NCBI GenBank assembly: GCA_021234155.1
Contig: JAJEKV010000040.1
Location: forward strand, 6,535,278 to 6,599,277
Reading direction: 5' to 3'
DNA length: 64,000 nt
Source: Isoetes taiwanensis
Lineage: Eukaryota; Streptophyta; Lycopodiopsida; Isoetales; Isoetaceae
This document shows, piece by piece, positions 49,311-61,245 of the stretch (position 1 is the first letter of the stretch; every line of letters starts with the position of its first letter). The translations under genes and the position numbers were made by a program. Under the pieces are notes generated by a model that searched no databases, was not told the origin of the DNA, and worked only from the letters and a program-made list of their open reading frames with translations.

Positions 49311-49373
49311 CTCATGGTATGCGCCAGAGCATCGACCTAAATTTTAGGTCAGGCCCCAGGGGCACACCATGAG
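49311..49373 (+). repeat. 63-bp hairpin, module A copy 1
   Basis: Arms CTCATGGT / ACCATGAG at the ends, GCGCC / GGGGC next, and an inner palindrome GACCTAAATTTTAGGTC. Followed 209 bp later by copy 2. Confidence 0.85.
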
Positions 49374-49519
49374 TAACTCACCATATTCACCTTCAAACTT
49401 GATGAAGTTGAACAAGATAATACGCTAGATCGAATTTTAAGGTAAGGTTTAGCTAGAATTGTATATCACACCCCTAGGAATATATCTAGAAGTTATTTTT
49501 AGTCAAAAATGCAAAAATA

Positions 49520-49582
49520 CTCATGGTATGCGCCAGAGCCTCGATCTAAATTTTAGATCAGCCCTCAGGCGCACACCATGAG
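49520..49582 (+). repeat. 63-bp hairpin, module A copy 2
   Basis: Same ends CTCATGGT / ACCATGAG; inner palindrome changed on both sides to GATCTAAATTTTAGATC. TATAAATAG follows at about 49690. Confidence 0.85.
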
Positions 49583-49689
49583 TAATTTGACTTAGAAAAC
49601 TCTAAAGTAAGTACATGTTTTAAGTTAATATGTGCCTTTATTCAAGAAAATGAGCAACTTAGAATTTGACCTAAAATTTGGCCAAACTA

Positions 49690-49698
49690 TAAATAGAC
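49690..49698 (+). promoter_or_regulatory. TATA box, module A
   Basis: TATAAATAG about 105 bp after the second hairpin and before gag-like sequence; further on, ggcgatttttaggcgc recurs in module B (tttaggcgattttcc ... ttaggcgc). Confidence 0.5.
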
Positions 49699-49899
49699 CT
49701 CAAACCCTTCTCATTAATAGACTTTCTGCTTAGAAGTTAGCTCCCGCACTTTGAGGCGATTTTTAGGCGCCAGAGCTCCGATTGACTTGAAGTAAAACAT
49801 GACGTGCACCAAACAGACTGCACGAAAGTATCGACCAGGCGAAAGGGCCAGCGCCCAAGACAAGAGGAGAATTCAGCCGCTACTTTGGGAGTAGCTTCT

Positions 49900-51042
49900 C
49901 GCTGGAGGAGACCCACATTCGTCAGCAGAGGAGAGTACTTCTGACGAGCCACACGAGGAGGAGTCCAGGCAGGAATCACTAGACGAGCTGGCCAACCTTA
50001 TCAACCAGCAGTTAGACGAAGAACCAGACTCTGAGGGATCGATGGATGAAGAAACCTGCAGAGTGTACGAAGAAATCGAGGAGGAGATATAAGAGCAGGA
50101 GAAGGCAAGAACGAGCAAAGGTGAACGAGCAAGAAGAATGTATGAGCCCTCTCCCGAACCCACCCTGGAAGAAGAACTCGAGGCCTGGATCCAAATGCAA
50201 GGGGAAGTCGCAACGCCACAAGAAGAAAAATGCCGAGAAGAAAAGGAAGATAGAAGAACAGGAGGCAGAAGCAAAGAAGAAGCTCAAAGGGAAGGTCAAA
50301 GAGGAACCCAAGAGAAAACTGAAGAAGACACTCATGGTCAAGCTCGTCATCAAGGAACGACAGCCCGATCAGCCACCATCTACTGACGACTCTGTCACTC
50401 TGATGACGAGGATTACTAGCCCTTCCCCAACGGAGACCAAGAAGTAGGGAGCTCCTCAAAACCAAGTAATACGAGGATCGCCAGATATTAAGCACCCCAC
50501 CCTACCTCGAGCAGGAGAAAGATCCAAAGAAGCCAACCCGACCTGCCCGGGAGTCGTATGTGGTAGACCATCTCAGGATCTACCAGAAGAAATTAAAGGC
50601 CTACAAGGAATACATGAAGAAGGAGGAGGCCTACAACTCCTACTATCAGGCAAACAAGGTCACTTACATCGAAGGAGGATGACCATCGAAGAAGAAGACT
50701 CTCAAGCCGCCTCCAGAGAAGCCGCACCCCAAGAAGCCAAGAGCAAAAGGAAGCCCGGATCGAGATTGTCGCAGCAGTCCAGAGATCCGCATTTTCGTGA
50801 GAGTTACTACTTTCTCATCCCCTCGAAAGCACCATTCGGCTGTGCTCGCCAAGGAGGTCGTACAAGAGTTTGACACGAGCATGAGAGTCACAGGCGAAAT
50901 GCTGCTAGTCTTACAGGAAGCAGCAAAGCAAAAGTTGGTGCAGCATTTTGAGGACTCGAGGGCATGCACTTTGCACGCCAGGAGAGTAACATTGATGACC
51001 AAGGACATGCACTTGACAAGTTCTATTAAACGAGAACGCTAA
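49900..51042 (+). pseudogene. Acidic/charged retroelement ORF, broken
   Basis: One frame reads an acidic stretch (ESLDELANLINQQLDEEPDS, EETCRVYEEIEEEI, stop near 50089, MYEPSPEPTLEEELEAWIQM); another continues as Lys/Glu repeats (KKKNAEKKRKIEEQEAEAKK). No catalytic motif. Position after LTR, PBS and a TATA module suggests a gag or extra ORF. Family unknown. Confidence 0.4.
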
Positions 51043-51187
51043 ATCTTGTAAATAATAAATTTTGTAAATAAAAAGTTTTGTAGAACAAGTTCTAAGTTCA
51101 TAAATGTTGTTAATGAGGTTGAATTAGCAGTAATTGCTTTTTGTTTTAGTTAAAATAGACTTCATATGGTCAAGTAGTGAGAATGTA

Positions 51188-51250
51188 CTCACGGTATGCG
51201 CCAGAGCATCGACCTAAATTTTAGGTCAGGCCCCAGGCGCACACCGTGAG
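51188..51250 (+). repeat. 63-bp hairpin, module B copy 1
   Basis: Ends CTCACGGT / ACCGTGAG: both arms differ from module A in a way that keeps pairing. Inner palindrome GACCTAAATTTTAGGTC. Confidence 0.85.
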
Positions 51251-51377
51251 TATTTTGCATCGAAAAGAGTCCTAACCATCTCCAAACCGGCCAAGTAAGG
51301 GGTCAATCTTGCATATCTCGGTTTTGACCCTTGATTCATCCTGTTTAGATAAGTTTTGACCAAATAGGGCCAAATTA

Positions 51378-51440
51378 CTCACGGTATGCGCCAGGACCTC
51401 GACCTAAAATTTAGGTCAGCCTTCTAGCGCACACCGTGAG
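51378..51440 (+). repeat. 63-bp hairpin, module B copy 2
   Basis: Ends CTCACGGT / ACCGTGAG; inner palindrome GACCTAAAATTTAGGTC. 190 bp after copy 1. Confidence 0.85.
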
Positions 51441-51642
51441 TATTTTCAGCATTATCCCTTTCATGCTACCTCCAATTGACCTCAAATTTGTTGCGTAGGT
51501 TCATTAGGTAGTCTTATTCATGCTCAGACCCTCAAATTAGCCTTCAAATCCTCATTTTGACCTCAAAATAGGTGAGATTTTCCAAACCCAAAATTTTTCT
51601 AAGATTTCCAAAAATTAGTTTTTTTTTTTTTTCCTATAAATA

Positions 51643-51651
51643 GGCCCCATA
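51643..51651 (+). promoter_or_regulatory. TATA box, module B
   Basis: TATAAATAG after a T run, about 200 bp after the hairpins, and about 90 bp before an ATG (ATGGCAACTACAGATTTC near 51740) whose frame is soon broken. Confidence 0.5.
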
Positions 51652-51739
51652 TCTCAGTTATCATCTTACAACTTTTAGGCGATTTTCCAAACTCCTTAGG
51701 CGCTTCAAGAGCTGTTTGCTAGCCCCATTCAGTCAAGAT

Positions 51740-54231
51740 CAATGGCAACTACAGATTTCAAGCTACCGGTACGCCATTAAGCTCATGTGGTCGAGGGGTG
51801 ATATCAATGCCATTGTTGCAGTTTTCCAGAAGGAGATAGACATCCAAGCCACCTTGTAGGCAACCCCATCCTATATGGAAGTCATGACTGAGTTCCAAGC
51901 TAGGGTAGGACCCTCCCTTAGTACGACTTCCCCTTATACGATATATTTTGTTCCTAAGCAATCCCTCCAAGCAGCCGTGGGTGATGTCCCTAACATCGCT
52001 GGCACCAACAACAAGGTTGCTAGATTGCCGATTACATGGTCATGACAGGTTAATAGGGCTGGGCTATTTCTCCTATACCGCTGCCATAGCCATTTTCTCT
52101 CTCACCATGCCCAGAACCCAATCGAGGAACCCTCCATCCCGGCCATGGATGTGGACCCCCTAGCCTCTTCAAATTGGGGTCAGCTCCTCTTGCAAGATTA
52201 TCAAGCGAGCAAGAAGGAAGAGCCCGAAGACAAAGAGCTCGACTCGGGCGAATTTAAGACTACGCCGAGTTCAACCCTACCAAGAGCGGCAACAAGCGAG
52301 AAGATCCGGTCTTTCGACGGAGACCTCGAGACCATCGAAAATTTTAGTGGCCCTGTACATGGGCCATTTTTTTTGCCACAAATTACGTGTTCTCGACAAA
52401 ATCATGACCGGCGGCTTGAGTAGGATGCTTTACCTATGGACTATCCGCAGATTCGCCATTTCGTGGCACTTTATTGCCTATTACGACATTAGAATGGCCA
52501 ATTAAATGTTTGCTAATTGGAGTGGTATCGACTTTGGGGCCAATTTAGTCCCAAGTGAGAACTAGATATGCTTATGGAATGGCCATTTAGGCCACTTGGC
52601 CAAATCTTGTAATGCCTTAAGTTTGCCAAATCTTAACTCATTAAGAGGCCCCCTCATAAATTCGTCACTTATGGGAGGCCAACATTATTAGAAATTTTTA
52701 TTCCTAAATTCATCTACCAACTAAGAATAGATCTTGCTTTTTTGGAAAATAAAATGTCAAGGCACTTTTCAATCCTCTTTACAAAGACTCTGGCATCCGA
52801 TTTTCAATTCTCCCTACCAGCAATATGTGCATTATTGAAATACATGGGGTATGAATTCAAATTCATACAACATGTAACTTAAATACATTTATGTAGGATA
52901 GCGACTTCTTTATGTTTGGGCAACTAACTCTATATTTAATATGAGTCTAGCTAAAAATTGTCATTTGAGCTACACATTATTAGATATTTGGTTCAAAAAT
53001 CACCAATTGGGTTACAGCCACATTAAAAAAAAATAGGAGAAATGGCCAGTTCAGCCTACACTTTTGGGGGCATATTTTACACGGAATGGCCAATTCATTA
53101 TACTTATACAAAATTATAGGTCCCTTAAAATTTTCCCTGCTGCAGACCCACAGGATTGCTCCCCCGCTCGGGCTAGGTATCACAAGCCTAGCCCCCATCA
53201 TCATCAACGGCCAGGAGTAGCTGCTCCTGAGTGACATCCAGAACCTCCCGAATGCAGAGCCAGGTAGTACAGACGCGATGAGTTGCTGCACCTTCTGTGG
53301 CAACAACCAGATCTGGATGAGTTTATCGATCGGGAGGCTTCCGATTTCCCAATCCCCGTAAGAGAAGCCGGCTACACGCAATCGAGAATCCACGTGTCGA
53401 GGGCATATAGCGGCGATTCGGCAATTGATGACATTTCGGGATCCGCCGTAAGAAGAATTCTACCATCAAAGAACGGATGGGGATCCGCGGAAGACCACAA
53501 GCATTTTGATGCCGAGTTCTTCACCACCTTCCCACGGGTGTGTCCAAAGAAGAGGGCGAGCAACCCCAGCCTAGCATCAACAATAAGAGACCACGAAGAC
53601 CTGACCGGAAGTGCACGGATGAGCATACAGGAAGACATAGAGCTAGTGCCCTGCCGGACGAAGAATCAACAAAGAACGCGTGGACAAATCGTTAAGGTAT
53701 TACCTTCCTCCGCATTTGAACGGGAGAATAGCGGTCCATCCACAAAATTCAGGCTTAAGAAGGAGTATTCATGCTCATCGCATCTCGGGCTTTGGTAGAC
53801 ATGCTACCGATCCCAACAAATGACCATGTCATCCTAGTCAAGAGAATGGTGGCACTTGATATCTTCGACTTGGTACCCTCTCACGGCAAGGAAGATTAGC
53901 ATGACCAAGCCTACACTCGCCCCGCGGTGGTGGAAGACTTGGTGACAACCTTGCAGGGCGGAACACCAACGAACATCCTCAGGAACTTGGGACGCTCCGT
54001 AGGAACGGCCCAAGTTAAGAAGTTCGTTCAGGACAACCCATCCCGCCAGAAATTCCAAGAATAGTTACTCTTGATCCCAGAAGCATTGTAATTAAATCTA
54101 CGATATATATAAATACATTTTGTTTGGCATTCTAAATGTTTTGTTGATGTACTTTGTTTCCACAACTATATCAGCAAACACATATAATGCAATAAAACAA
54201 ACAAAGCTAACTATAAGGCTATGGCCTACTT
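51740..54231 (+). other. Decayed Gypsy internal region
   Basis: No complete domain. Short ORFs at 52145-52423 and 53283-53798 are charged and gag-like in composition without a motif. Much of 52430-53000 is non-coding AT-rich. Confidence 0.35.
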
Positions 54232-55440
54232 GTGTATGCAGCTAGAGGTCCAAGAGCAGTTGAGCAAGACCGGCGAGTCCCTAGAGATGAAGAGACTCTG
54301 GCCAGACAGCACCTAGCAAGTAACCTGTACGAAGAATTCGGTCCCATGACTCCCGAAGAGGAGATATCGCAGATGAGATCGTACCTTCAAGAAATAAAGG
54401 CCTTATTGGCAGCGCAAGCAGCAGATGGCCCAGATGTCAACGTCCAGTTGCCGAAAGCAACACCCTCGAAAAGATCTGAAAGGATAAGAAGAAGAGCAAG
54501 AGAAGGAGGTCCCCGCATACGGACTCCTCCGACACAAGCTCTGTCGGACTCGACTCGAGGAAGAAGTGGAAGATGTGCAGATCAGAGGGATGGCGTGATT
54601 CGAAACACAAGGACCTCGGACCGTAAGAAAGTAGATTCCGCATTGAGCAATGTGTAGAAGGCAAGAAAGCTCAAATCAGCCTCGGTGACAAATGGCCGCA
54701 TGGAGGCGAGTCGGCCAACGATATGAGGGAATATGGGAATGCATACCTTAATGAAGGACAAAGACAAAGCGGTGGTGGCTACAGACAAACCTGAAGGGAG
54801 CAAACGATATGGTGGAAGGGATATGCTAAGGCACATGGATTGAGCAGGGACAGCTACAGATTCAAGAAGTTCGCTAAAGCATTCAAGCGCCACTATGTGC
54901 CAAGGGAGTACAAATGGCATATGATGCAGCAATTCTATCTACTAGAGCGATAAAAATGCGTCCGTCAGAAATACACTAAGAGTTCATGAAACCCAGGCTT
55001 TATGTGCCGGCCGAAAGTGAACGCCATGCAAATGAAGGGTACATCGAGGGATTAAACGATGAGATAAGAAGCCGGGTAAGAGCAATTAATCCTCGAACAA
55101 AGATCGGGTTTTAATCGAAGCAACACCCGAAGGCCTATCCGCCCCCTACAAGCGGTGGGGCGAAACATCGCATTTACCGTGATAAGGGCAAAGCATCGGG
55201 GAGTTATAGCCCTAGGGCATCTAGTCCGGAACCAGCAAAGGCCCCATACAGTGGCAGTTATGGGAGATAGCAAGAAAAGAAACAGGTATCCTTCAAGGAT
55301 AAGCCGCAGCAAGAAGGGTCAAATTATTCGAAAGCTGCAAGATCCTTTTTGGTACAATACCTAAGGAGAAGAGGCAGAGTGCATTGAGAAACAAACCGCT
55401 CTCGTGCTTCCAGCCGAGCCACGAATAGCAAACCGGCCCT
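54232..55440 (+). pseudogene. Gypsy gag relic
   Basis: MYAARGPRAVEQDRRVPRDE opens a charged ORF with a helical part (EEEISQMRSYLQEIKALLAA) and a basic tail. In other frames farther on: HANEGYIEGLNDEIRSRVRA, KASGSYSPRASSPEPAKAP and QVSFKDKPQQEGSNYSKAAR. This resembles Gypsy gag with the zinc-knuckle region lost or frame-broken. At least four frame changes. Confidence 0.5.
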
Positions 55441-55446
55441 TTTGTC

Positions 55447-55863
55447 ATGAATGCGGCATTAGCAGAGATAAGTGGATGGGAGACTCCCCTTGACGACGAC
55501 AGCGGGGAAGCACGCGATTTCATTCAGGGTGAGTGTCACATCTTTGCAGCCATAGATTCAAACCAAGCAAAAAATCAGTATCAGGTAATCTCCACAGTAG
55601 GGAAGGCCAGGGCCAAGTCTTTTATAGTCCTGATAGATACGGGGAGCACCCACAATTTTTCGTCTCCAAGAATGGTTGAGATGTTGAAGCTCAAGCCGTT
55701 GAAGTCAACACCGAGACCCGTGGTGTTAGCAAGTGGGGCAGTGAGGCACACGGCAGGCAAAAGGATAAATTTTGACATTGATTTGCCAGGGATCAACATC
55801 CAAATGGGAGCAGAAGTGATGAACATCGGAAGTATGATTTCATCATCGGCATGGAGTACCTAA
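55447..55863 (+). pseudogene. Gypsy aspartic protease region
   Basis: SFIVLIDTGSTHNF carries the active-site DTGS; VVLASGAVRHTAGKRINFDI and LPGINIQMG fit the flap and second half of retropepsin-like Gypsy proteases. The C-terminal end (usually GMDWL/GMEYL) is displaced: 'ggcatggagtacc' at 55850 codes for it in the next frame. Confidence 0.75.
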
Positions 55864-56299
55864 GCCCAAAGAAAGGCCATCATCGACCGTGGAAACGATA
55901 AAGTGACCATGACGGCCTAAATCGACAAGATCATAGAAATTGCAGGTAAAGAAGTTGTTCCTATCATGCAATGTATGTCTAGTAAGCAGCTGCTGCATAA
56001 AGAGCGAGCAAGTAGCCTATGTCTTCAAGCTTCAGATCGAAGAGCCCGAGTCAAAAGAAAGCAAGGAAGATAAGGTGCTCAGCAAATTACCAAAGCAGAT
56101 AGCTAAGTTGGTAAAGGAGTTCCATAATCTCTTCCCAGACGATCAAGCAGCTTCCTCCTTACTGTGGGAGTCGAAAGTGTGAGATAGCACCGAACCGTGC
56201 ACGGCCGATGAGCAAAGCGCCAGACAGATAATGACGCAAGAGCTAGCCGAAGTTGAAGAAGCAATTGGCAGGAGTTGCTTGACCTAGGGTTCATTAGAC

Positions 56300-56589
56300 C
56301 TAGCGTCTCTCACATTTGGAGCACCCATCCTTTTTGTGAAGAAGAAGGATGGCGCCTTGAGGATGTGCATAGATTACGTGCAAACTAAACAAGCACACCA
56401 TCAAGAATAAGTATGCACTCCCTCGAAATCGGACGACCTGATGGATCAGCTCAAAGGCGCCGGTTTTCTCCAAGATAGACCTGAGGTCAGGGTACCATTA
56501 GATCAGGATTAAGGAGGAAGACGTCCACAAAACGGCATTCAGGACCAGGTATGGGCATTATGAGTTCACCATCTCTATCTTCTCTTTAG
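56300..56589 (+). pseudogene. Gypsy RT, start only
   Basis: In broken frames: ILFVKKKDGALRMCIDYV, then KYALP-like, LMDQLKG and KIDLRS-like, [23 protein letters not shown]. Sequence stops being Gypsy at about 56590, where the LINE copy begins. Near 56377 'ttacgtgcaaac' stands where RT elements encode the residues after DY; the frame break there fits the CAG-to-CGT pattern seen elsewhere. Confidence 0.75.
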
Positions 56590-58465
56590 GGTAAAAATGG
56601 TGATCCCATCTCCACTTCATAGCATATTAAGCAGTTCCTTTCAGTGCATTTTAGTTTCTTCTTTGCAAAGAAATCACTTTCTTTTGAGAATAAAGCATGA
56701 AACATTGTGCTATCAAAAGTGTATCCGCTAATTTCTTTAACCCAACAACGACAACTAGAAGCTCCTCTCACCGTTCAAGATCTCGAAAAAGTAGTGCTCC
56801 TCATAGCAGCAGATAAATGTCTGGGTATGGATGGTATCTCTGTGGAGTTTTTCAGAGTCTCTTGGGATTGGTCATCAGAATTGCTTTGGCACACATATCA
56901 GGATATGCTTCAGTCACAACAGTCAGAAAGGACCTTAATACCAAAGGTCAAAGAGCTTAGGACGATTTCAGATTGGCGACCTATTACCTTGCTGTTGGTC
57001 ACCTATAAGGTTATAGCGAAGGCATACACTGAATGGTTAAAGGTGATTCTGGGGAAAAAGATCAGTCAAGAACAACCCAGCTTCTTGCCGGGTCGGCATA
57101 TTCTCTACAATGTCACAACGGCATATAAAGGTATGCATTGGGCAAGACTTACTGATCAACATGTAGTGTACTTAAAGTTGGATTTTGCCAAAGCCTACGA
57201 TAGTGTCTCTTGGACATTCCTGCTGCGGATTATGCGCAAATTGGGCTTCGGATTTACTTTCTGTGACACAATATGAAAGTTGTTGAGGTCAGTTAAGGCA
57301 GCAATGCTATACCAAGGTGCCCCGTTTCTTTTTACTATTGTTGTAGAAGGCCTCTCACAGCTTCTTTGGTGTGCAGTGGATGATTCCTTTGTACAAGGCT
57401 TGGGTATGGCTGATGGCTCTCAGATTGTGTGCAATCAGTTTGAAAATGATACATTTCTTCTCCTAAAGGCATCTTGAAGCAAACCTTGACAAGGCTAAGC
57501 AGCTCCTAGATCACTTTTCCTTGGCATCGGGATATTTTATTGAACTGGCATAAGTGCAGCGCCATATGGGCATGGGCACTCCTCTGCTGGCATGCGTTCG
57601 AGCCTATCCATGGTCGTTTGTCCTGCCCACCACTGTCACCAAATTGTTGGGGGTGCCATTTGGTATAGAGGTGGACATTGCACAGGTTTGGGATCAGGTT
57701 ATCTTAGGCCTTTAGCGGCATCTACTTTGGTAAGGCATTGCTCTCTATGGCTAGGCGTACACAGGTCGCCAAGATCACCAAGTCTGTTCTAAATAACACT
57801 TATGTCTATGTCACTTCTGCTTTGTTAGCTCCAATCTCAAAGTTCAAAGAGATATAGACCATTATACGTAACTTTGTTTGGGGTGGTAACAAAAACGGAG
57901 CAATGGTCAAAATAGCATAGAAGAAGTGTGTGCACTCTAAGAGGGATGGTGGCCTTGGTATGATGAACTTACCACTCCATAACAAGGCATTAAACTCAAA
58001 GTTCATATGGAGAATTCTCTTCGATCAGACTAGTCATGAGGCATCAGTCTTCAAGGGTGCATCTGAATCAATTGAGCATTGTTTTCTACTTTGTAATGAT
58101 CTCTCTCGCATCTGGTCAGTATACGCTTTTCCTTTCGTACTCGCCTCACGAGTCAGCAAATTTCCTTGGCCATCTACCCTGACAGATGGCCTCGCTTCAA
58201 GAAGTGGGCATTCAATATCTGCAGGGGATTGGTTTGTTGGGTGATTTAGAAGCGCAGATACCATCTGGTCTTCCAAGGTTTGAACACCCCTTCTGCGGGC
58301 CTCCACCAAGAGATAAAATCTCGTCTGCATGATCAGTTTGGGCTTCGAAATTACGTCCAGATATTAAGGATGAGGTTTGGAGTTACATCAACCTCCCTTG
58401 ACTTCCCATTGTATTAGCATCTTCCTATTAGTATACAGTTTATTCATTCTTCCAAAAAAAAAAAG
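56590..58465 (+). mobile_element. L1-type LINE, inverted partner of 35024-36762
   Basis: RT region 56707-57480: LIAADKCLGMDGISVEFFRV, SFLPGRHILYNV, VYLKLDFAKAYDSVSWTFLL; the YADD site reads FENDT, so it is inactive. A stop at 57274 splits the domain. The 3' part lacks about 400 bp present in the other copy (join near 58037, DQTSHEAS|VFKGASES). The poly(A) is at about 58455-58465. Confidence 0.8.
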
Positions 58466-58815
58466 GAAAAACGGGGGGGGAACAGAGTAATAGAAACAAC
58501 ATGACTCTTCTTTAAATGGCTTCAGTAATGCATCTGAAATATCTTGATTTTCTTGCATCCAACCAAGTGGCAAAAGTCATTTAATATTTTTTTACAACCT
58601 GAAGAGCACATAGTGATAAGAAGATTAAGCTCTCCCAATCCTAATGTATGTTAAATGTAAATATAACAATATGAAATTGTTAGACCCTGATATTTTATTG
58701 GACAAATATGTTTTCACCGTATTATCTCAATAGCAAATCCTTGCGCTTAACCATTTCGATGTATACCTTAAAAAAATTCTCCATTCTCTAAAGGGTTGAA
58801 AAACCCCTGGAAGAG
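58466..58815 (-). repeat. Inverted copy of 34690-35023
   Basis: Post-LINE flank, e.g. gggttgaaaaacccctggaa at 58793 against its complement at 34683. Ends near 58816. Confidence 0.75.
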
Positions 58816-60105
58816 TACAGTAGCTTACAAATTTATGGCATGAGATAGATGCAGTTAACACAGGGCCACTAACAAAAAATCGGCCTCTACATTAATTTGT
58901 CTGCCCTGCCAATTAAGTTTGCTCAATTCGTTTTGTATTGGGGAGGGCCTTTCATGCATGGTTGGAACTATGATTCTTGGTGCGTACTATATGCAAAATC
59001 GTATGTTTGTGCATGTTTGAGCAGCTTAATTTCATTTAGAGGTTATGTTTCCGTTTTTGGGGTTTTTCTTTTTGTCTTTTTGGGGCATGGTATGGAAATA
59101 GAGGAGGACGAAGGCAGATTTGGGAACTTTTGCACAGGAGACACGACGTCATTGCTGTCTTTTCCCATGCCGAAACTGCTGCCCTTATGTAAACAAGTTC
59201 ATGAGGAGCCTGTGCTGCATATTTATAATGTGAAAGGAAAAGGTTTGACATGGCATATCCGATTCAGAATTGCATTAGAAACTGCACAGGCTATCACAGA
59301 GATTAAATCTACCAGCATTCTTTTAGATTCATAGTTCCACGCTACAGTTGGGGACTTTGGATTATCTAGACTGGTGCCCGCTTTAGATTTGTTTTCTGAT
59401 AGGCACTACCCCAAAGGGAACTCCTAGTTATTTAGATGCATATTGTCAAATTATCAACGCTGTTACCAATTGACGGATAAGAGCGATGTGTCACGTAAAG
59501 AAGCAGTGGAACTGACAAGAAATAGGAGAGAGATTAATCTGGCAGCATTGTTTGTTGCAGAAGTTCAAATTGAAGCTTTGGATGAAAGTGTAGATCCATG
59601 TTTGAAAGCCCAAAATTAGGATGCAATAAAAGATGGAGTTGCACAAGCAACTGACCTTGCTCAGAACTTGGTCAATGCTAGTAGCATTTAGCCTTGCCTT
59701 TTTAGAGGGTTTTACACAGGTTTCCACAGGCGCTGGTGCAAAATGGAGGTTCAATTCCTCCAGCCTCTGGATTTTGCAGGGCAGTTCTATATTCTATATT
59801 TCATCTTCTTCTTTAACACGATAGTCCATGTGGTTGGATGCATATACTCTTTTGAAAAGCACAAAATGGTGGCGGCGAAACCAAGTGGTCTCCGTGGACA
59901 ATAAAAACTTTATTCTATTTTATTCTATTCTAGGTTCTTTGCTTTTTTTATTTTGTGTTCTTTTTATTTTGAAAAAGAATGAAGTCAATGGTATTACTGC
60001 GGGTGGCATAAGTGTTTGAGCTCACCACAGCAAAGAGACAATTTTAGGGCAGCGGGCTACAAGGCCACAAATTTGTTGGGCAACGCCACAGTTGCCTCCG
60101 TCAAA
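58816..60105 (-). repeat. Inverted copy of the expansin 3' flank (about 16285-17590)
   Basis: Starts gtagcttacaaatttatggc against its complement at 17567-17590. Includes the receptor-kinase relic on the plus strand (59090-59700; LTWHIRFRIALETAQAITEI, KSTSILLDS, stop, VGDFGLSRLVP, EAVELTRNRREI-like) which keeps the WHIRFRIALETAQ part lost in the other copy. Confidence 0.8.
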
Positions 60106-60708
60106 CAGGGAATAAATTACTAATCGCATATTTCTTATTAGCCAGAATGACTTTAGCTAAACTTGCTCGATATTAATTCCAAAACTTTCTGTGGTTTAGC
60201 TAAACTCTACACATTTTTCCTCTCATACTTTCTAGTATTTAGCTAAACTAACCCAAACATCAATCCAAAAATTTCTATGGTATGGCCAACAGAAAATATT
60301 AAGCCAAATTACTATACTTTTTTTCAATATATTGCACTTATTTTAGTCATTTTCTTTGTGAAAACATTCTAAAGTAATGCTAACTAGCAAAGTCTAGGAC
60401 TCAAATTAATTCATAATGCTAGAAACTAAACTACTAGTCATATATTTCATATAACCTAGAATGATGTTAGCTAAAGTAGCCCGAAATTCATTCTAAAAGT
60501 TTCTATGGTTTAGCTAAACAGTACAAAATTTTACTCTCTTACTTTCTAGCGTTTGGCTAAAGAGCTCCGAGGTCGGTCTGGAGTCGAAAAAGTTAAGCTA
60601 AAATTATTATTTTTTTCCCAATTTTTTCCATTTACTTTAGCCAATGTTTTTTGAAAATGTGCTAAAAAATCGTCAAATAGCTAAGTTTAGCCCTTAAATT
60701 ATTCCATT
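60106..60708. mobile_element. 603-bp MITE made of two tandem units
   Basis: Flanked by GTCAAA (60100-60105, 60709-60714). The intact locus at about 16265-16275 has the uninterrupted sequence, so this is an insertion. Ends are CAGGGAATAAATTA and, inverted, CAATGGAATAATTTA, an imperfect terminal repeat. Two units of about 300 bp (60106-60410, 60411-60708) share actag/taatc...catatttc, ccagaatga...ttagctaaa and tttctatggtttagctaaac. No ORF. Confidence 0.75.
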
Positions 60709-61245
60709 GTCAAAACTGGTCTCCTGAGAAGGTCTGCCCGAACTGCCAGTTGCTAGGGGCAACGTCATAGGCGGTCACAGTCTTGCCATCACTTGTTGTA
60801 ACCATAAAAGACAGGCTCTGGCCATCTAAAGGGCATTGCTCGCCAATTCGACCCGGTTTACGGACATTGGTCGCCATCCCCCCATGTTGGATCCTTTTAT
60901 GGAAACAGAGTTAACATCCCCAGCTCCACCAACATTGGAGATCAGAACCAGATTGAAATATGAATGTCCATTAATGGTGAACATGATCCCTCCTGTTCTT
61001 GCAGACACCTTGCAATTAACAAATATTCCATCAGAGAGGGTCACAAGATACTGTAAGTGTAAGACCAAACCATTTCAAAGTTGGGTTTCCAAGACTACAA
61101 AAAAAATGGGTTGGGTTTTCAAAGATCTATAGGAACATAGATGGGTTTGTTTCTAGAAAAGCACGAATTGGGTTTTCCAAGATCTACAGGAATATGCGTT
61201 TGGTTTTCAGGATCTATGCAGATTTGTACCTGAATGGGTGGCTCT
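60709..61245 (-). pseudogene. Expansin exon 3 and intron 2, inverted partial copy
   Basis: Matches 15770-16270. Contains [20 protein letters not shown] and [14 protein letters not shown], but the conserved Cys at the exon start is deleted (VSARTGG for VSCARTGG), the acceptor region is changed (gcaagg for gcaggg), and the W-rich part is frameshifted. Exons 1 and 2 are absent. Confidence 0.85.

Noticed and set aside
50001-50495. Minus-strand ORFs of 113-164 residues opposite the charged ORF
   Set aside because: Hydrophobic shadow of Glu/Lys-rich codons on the other strand.
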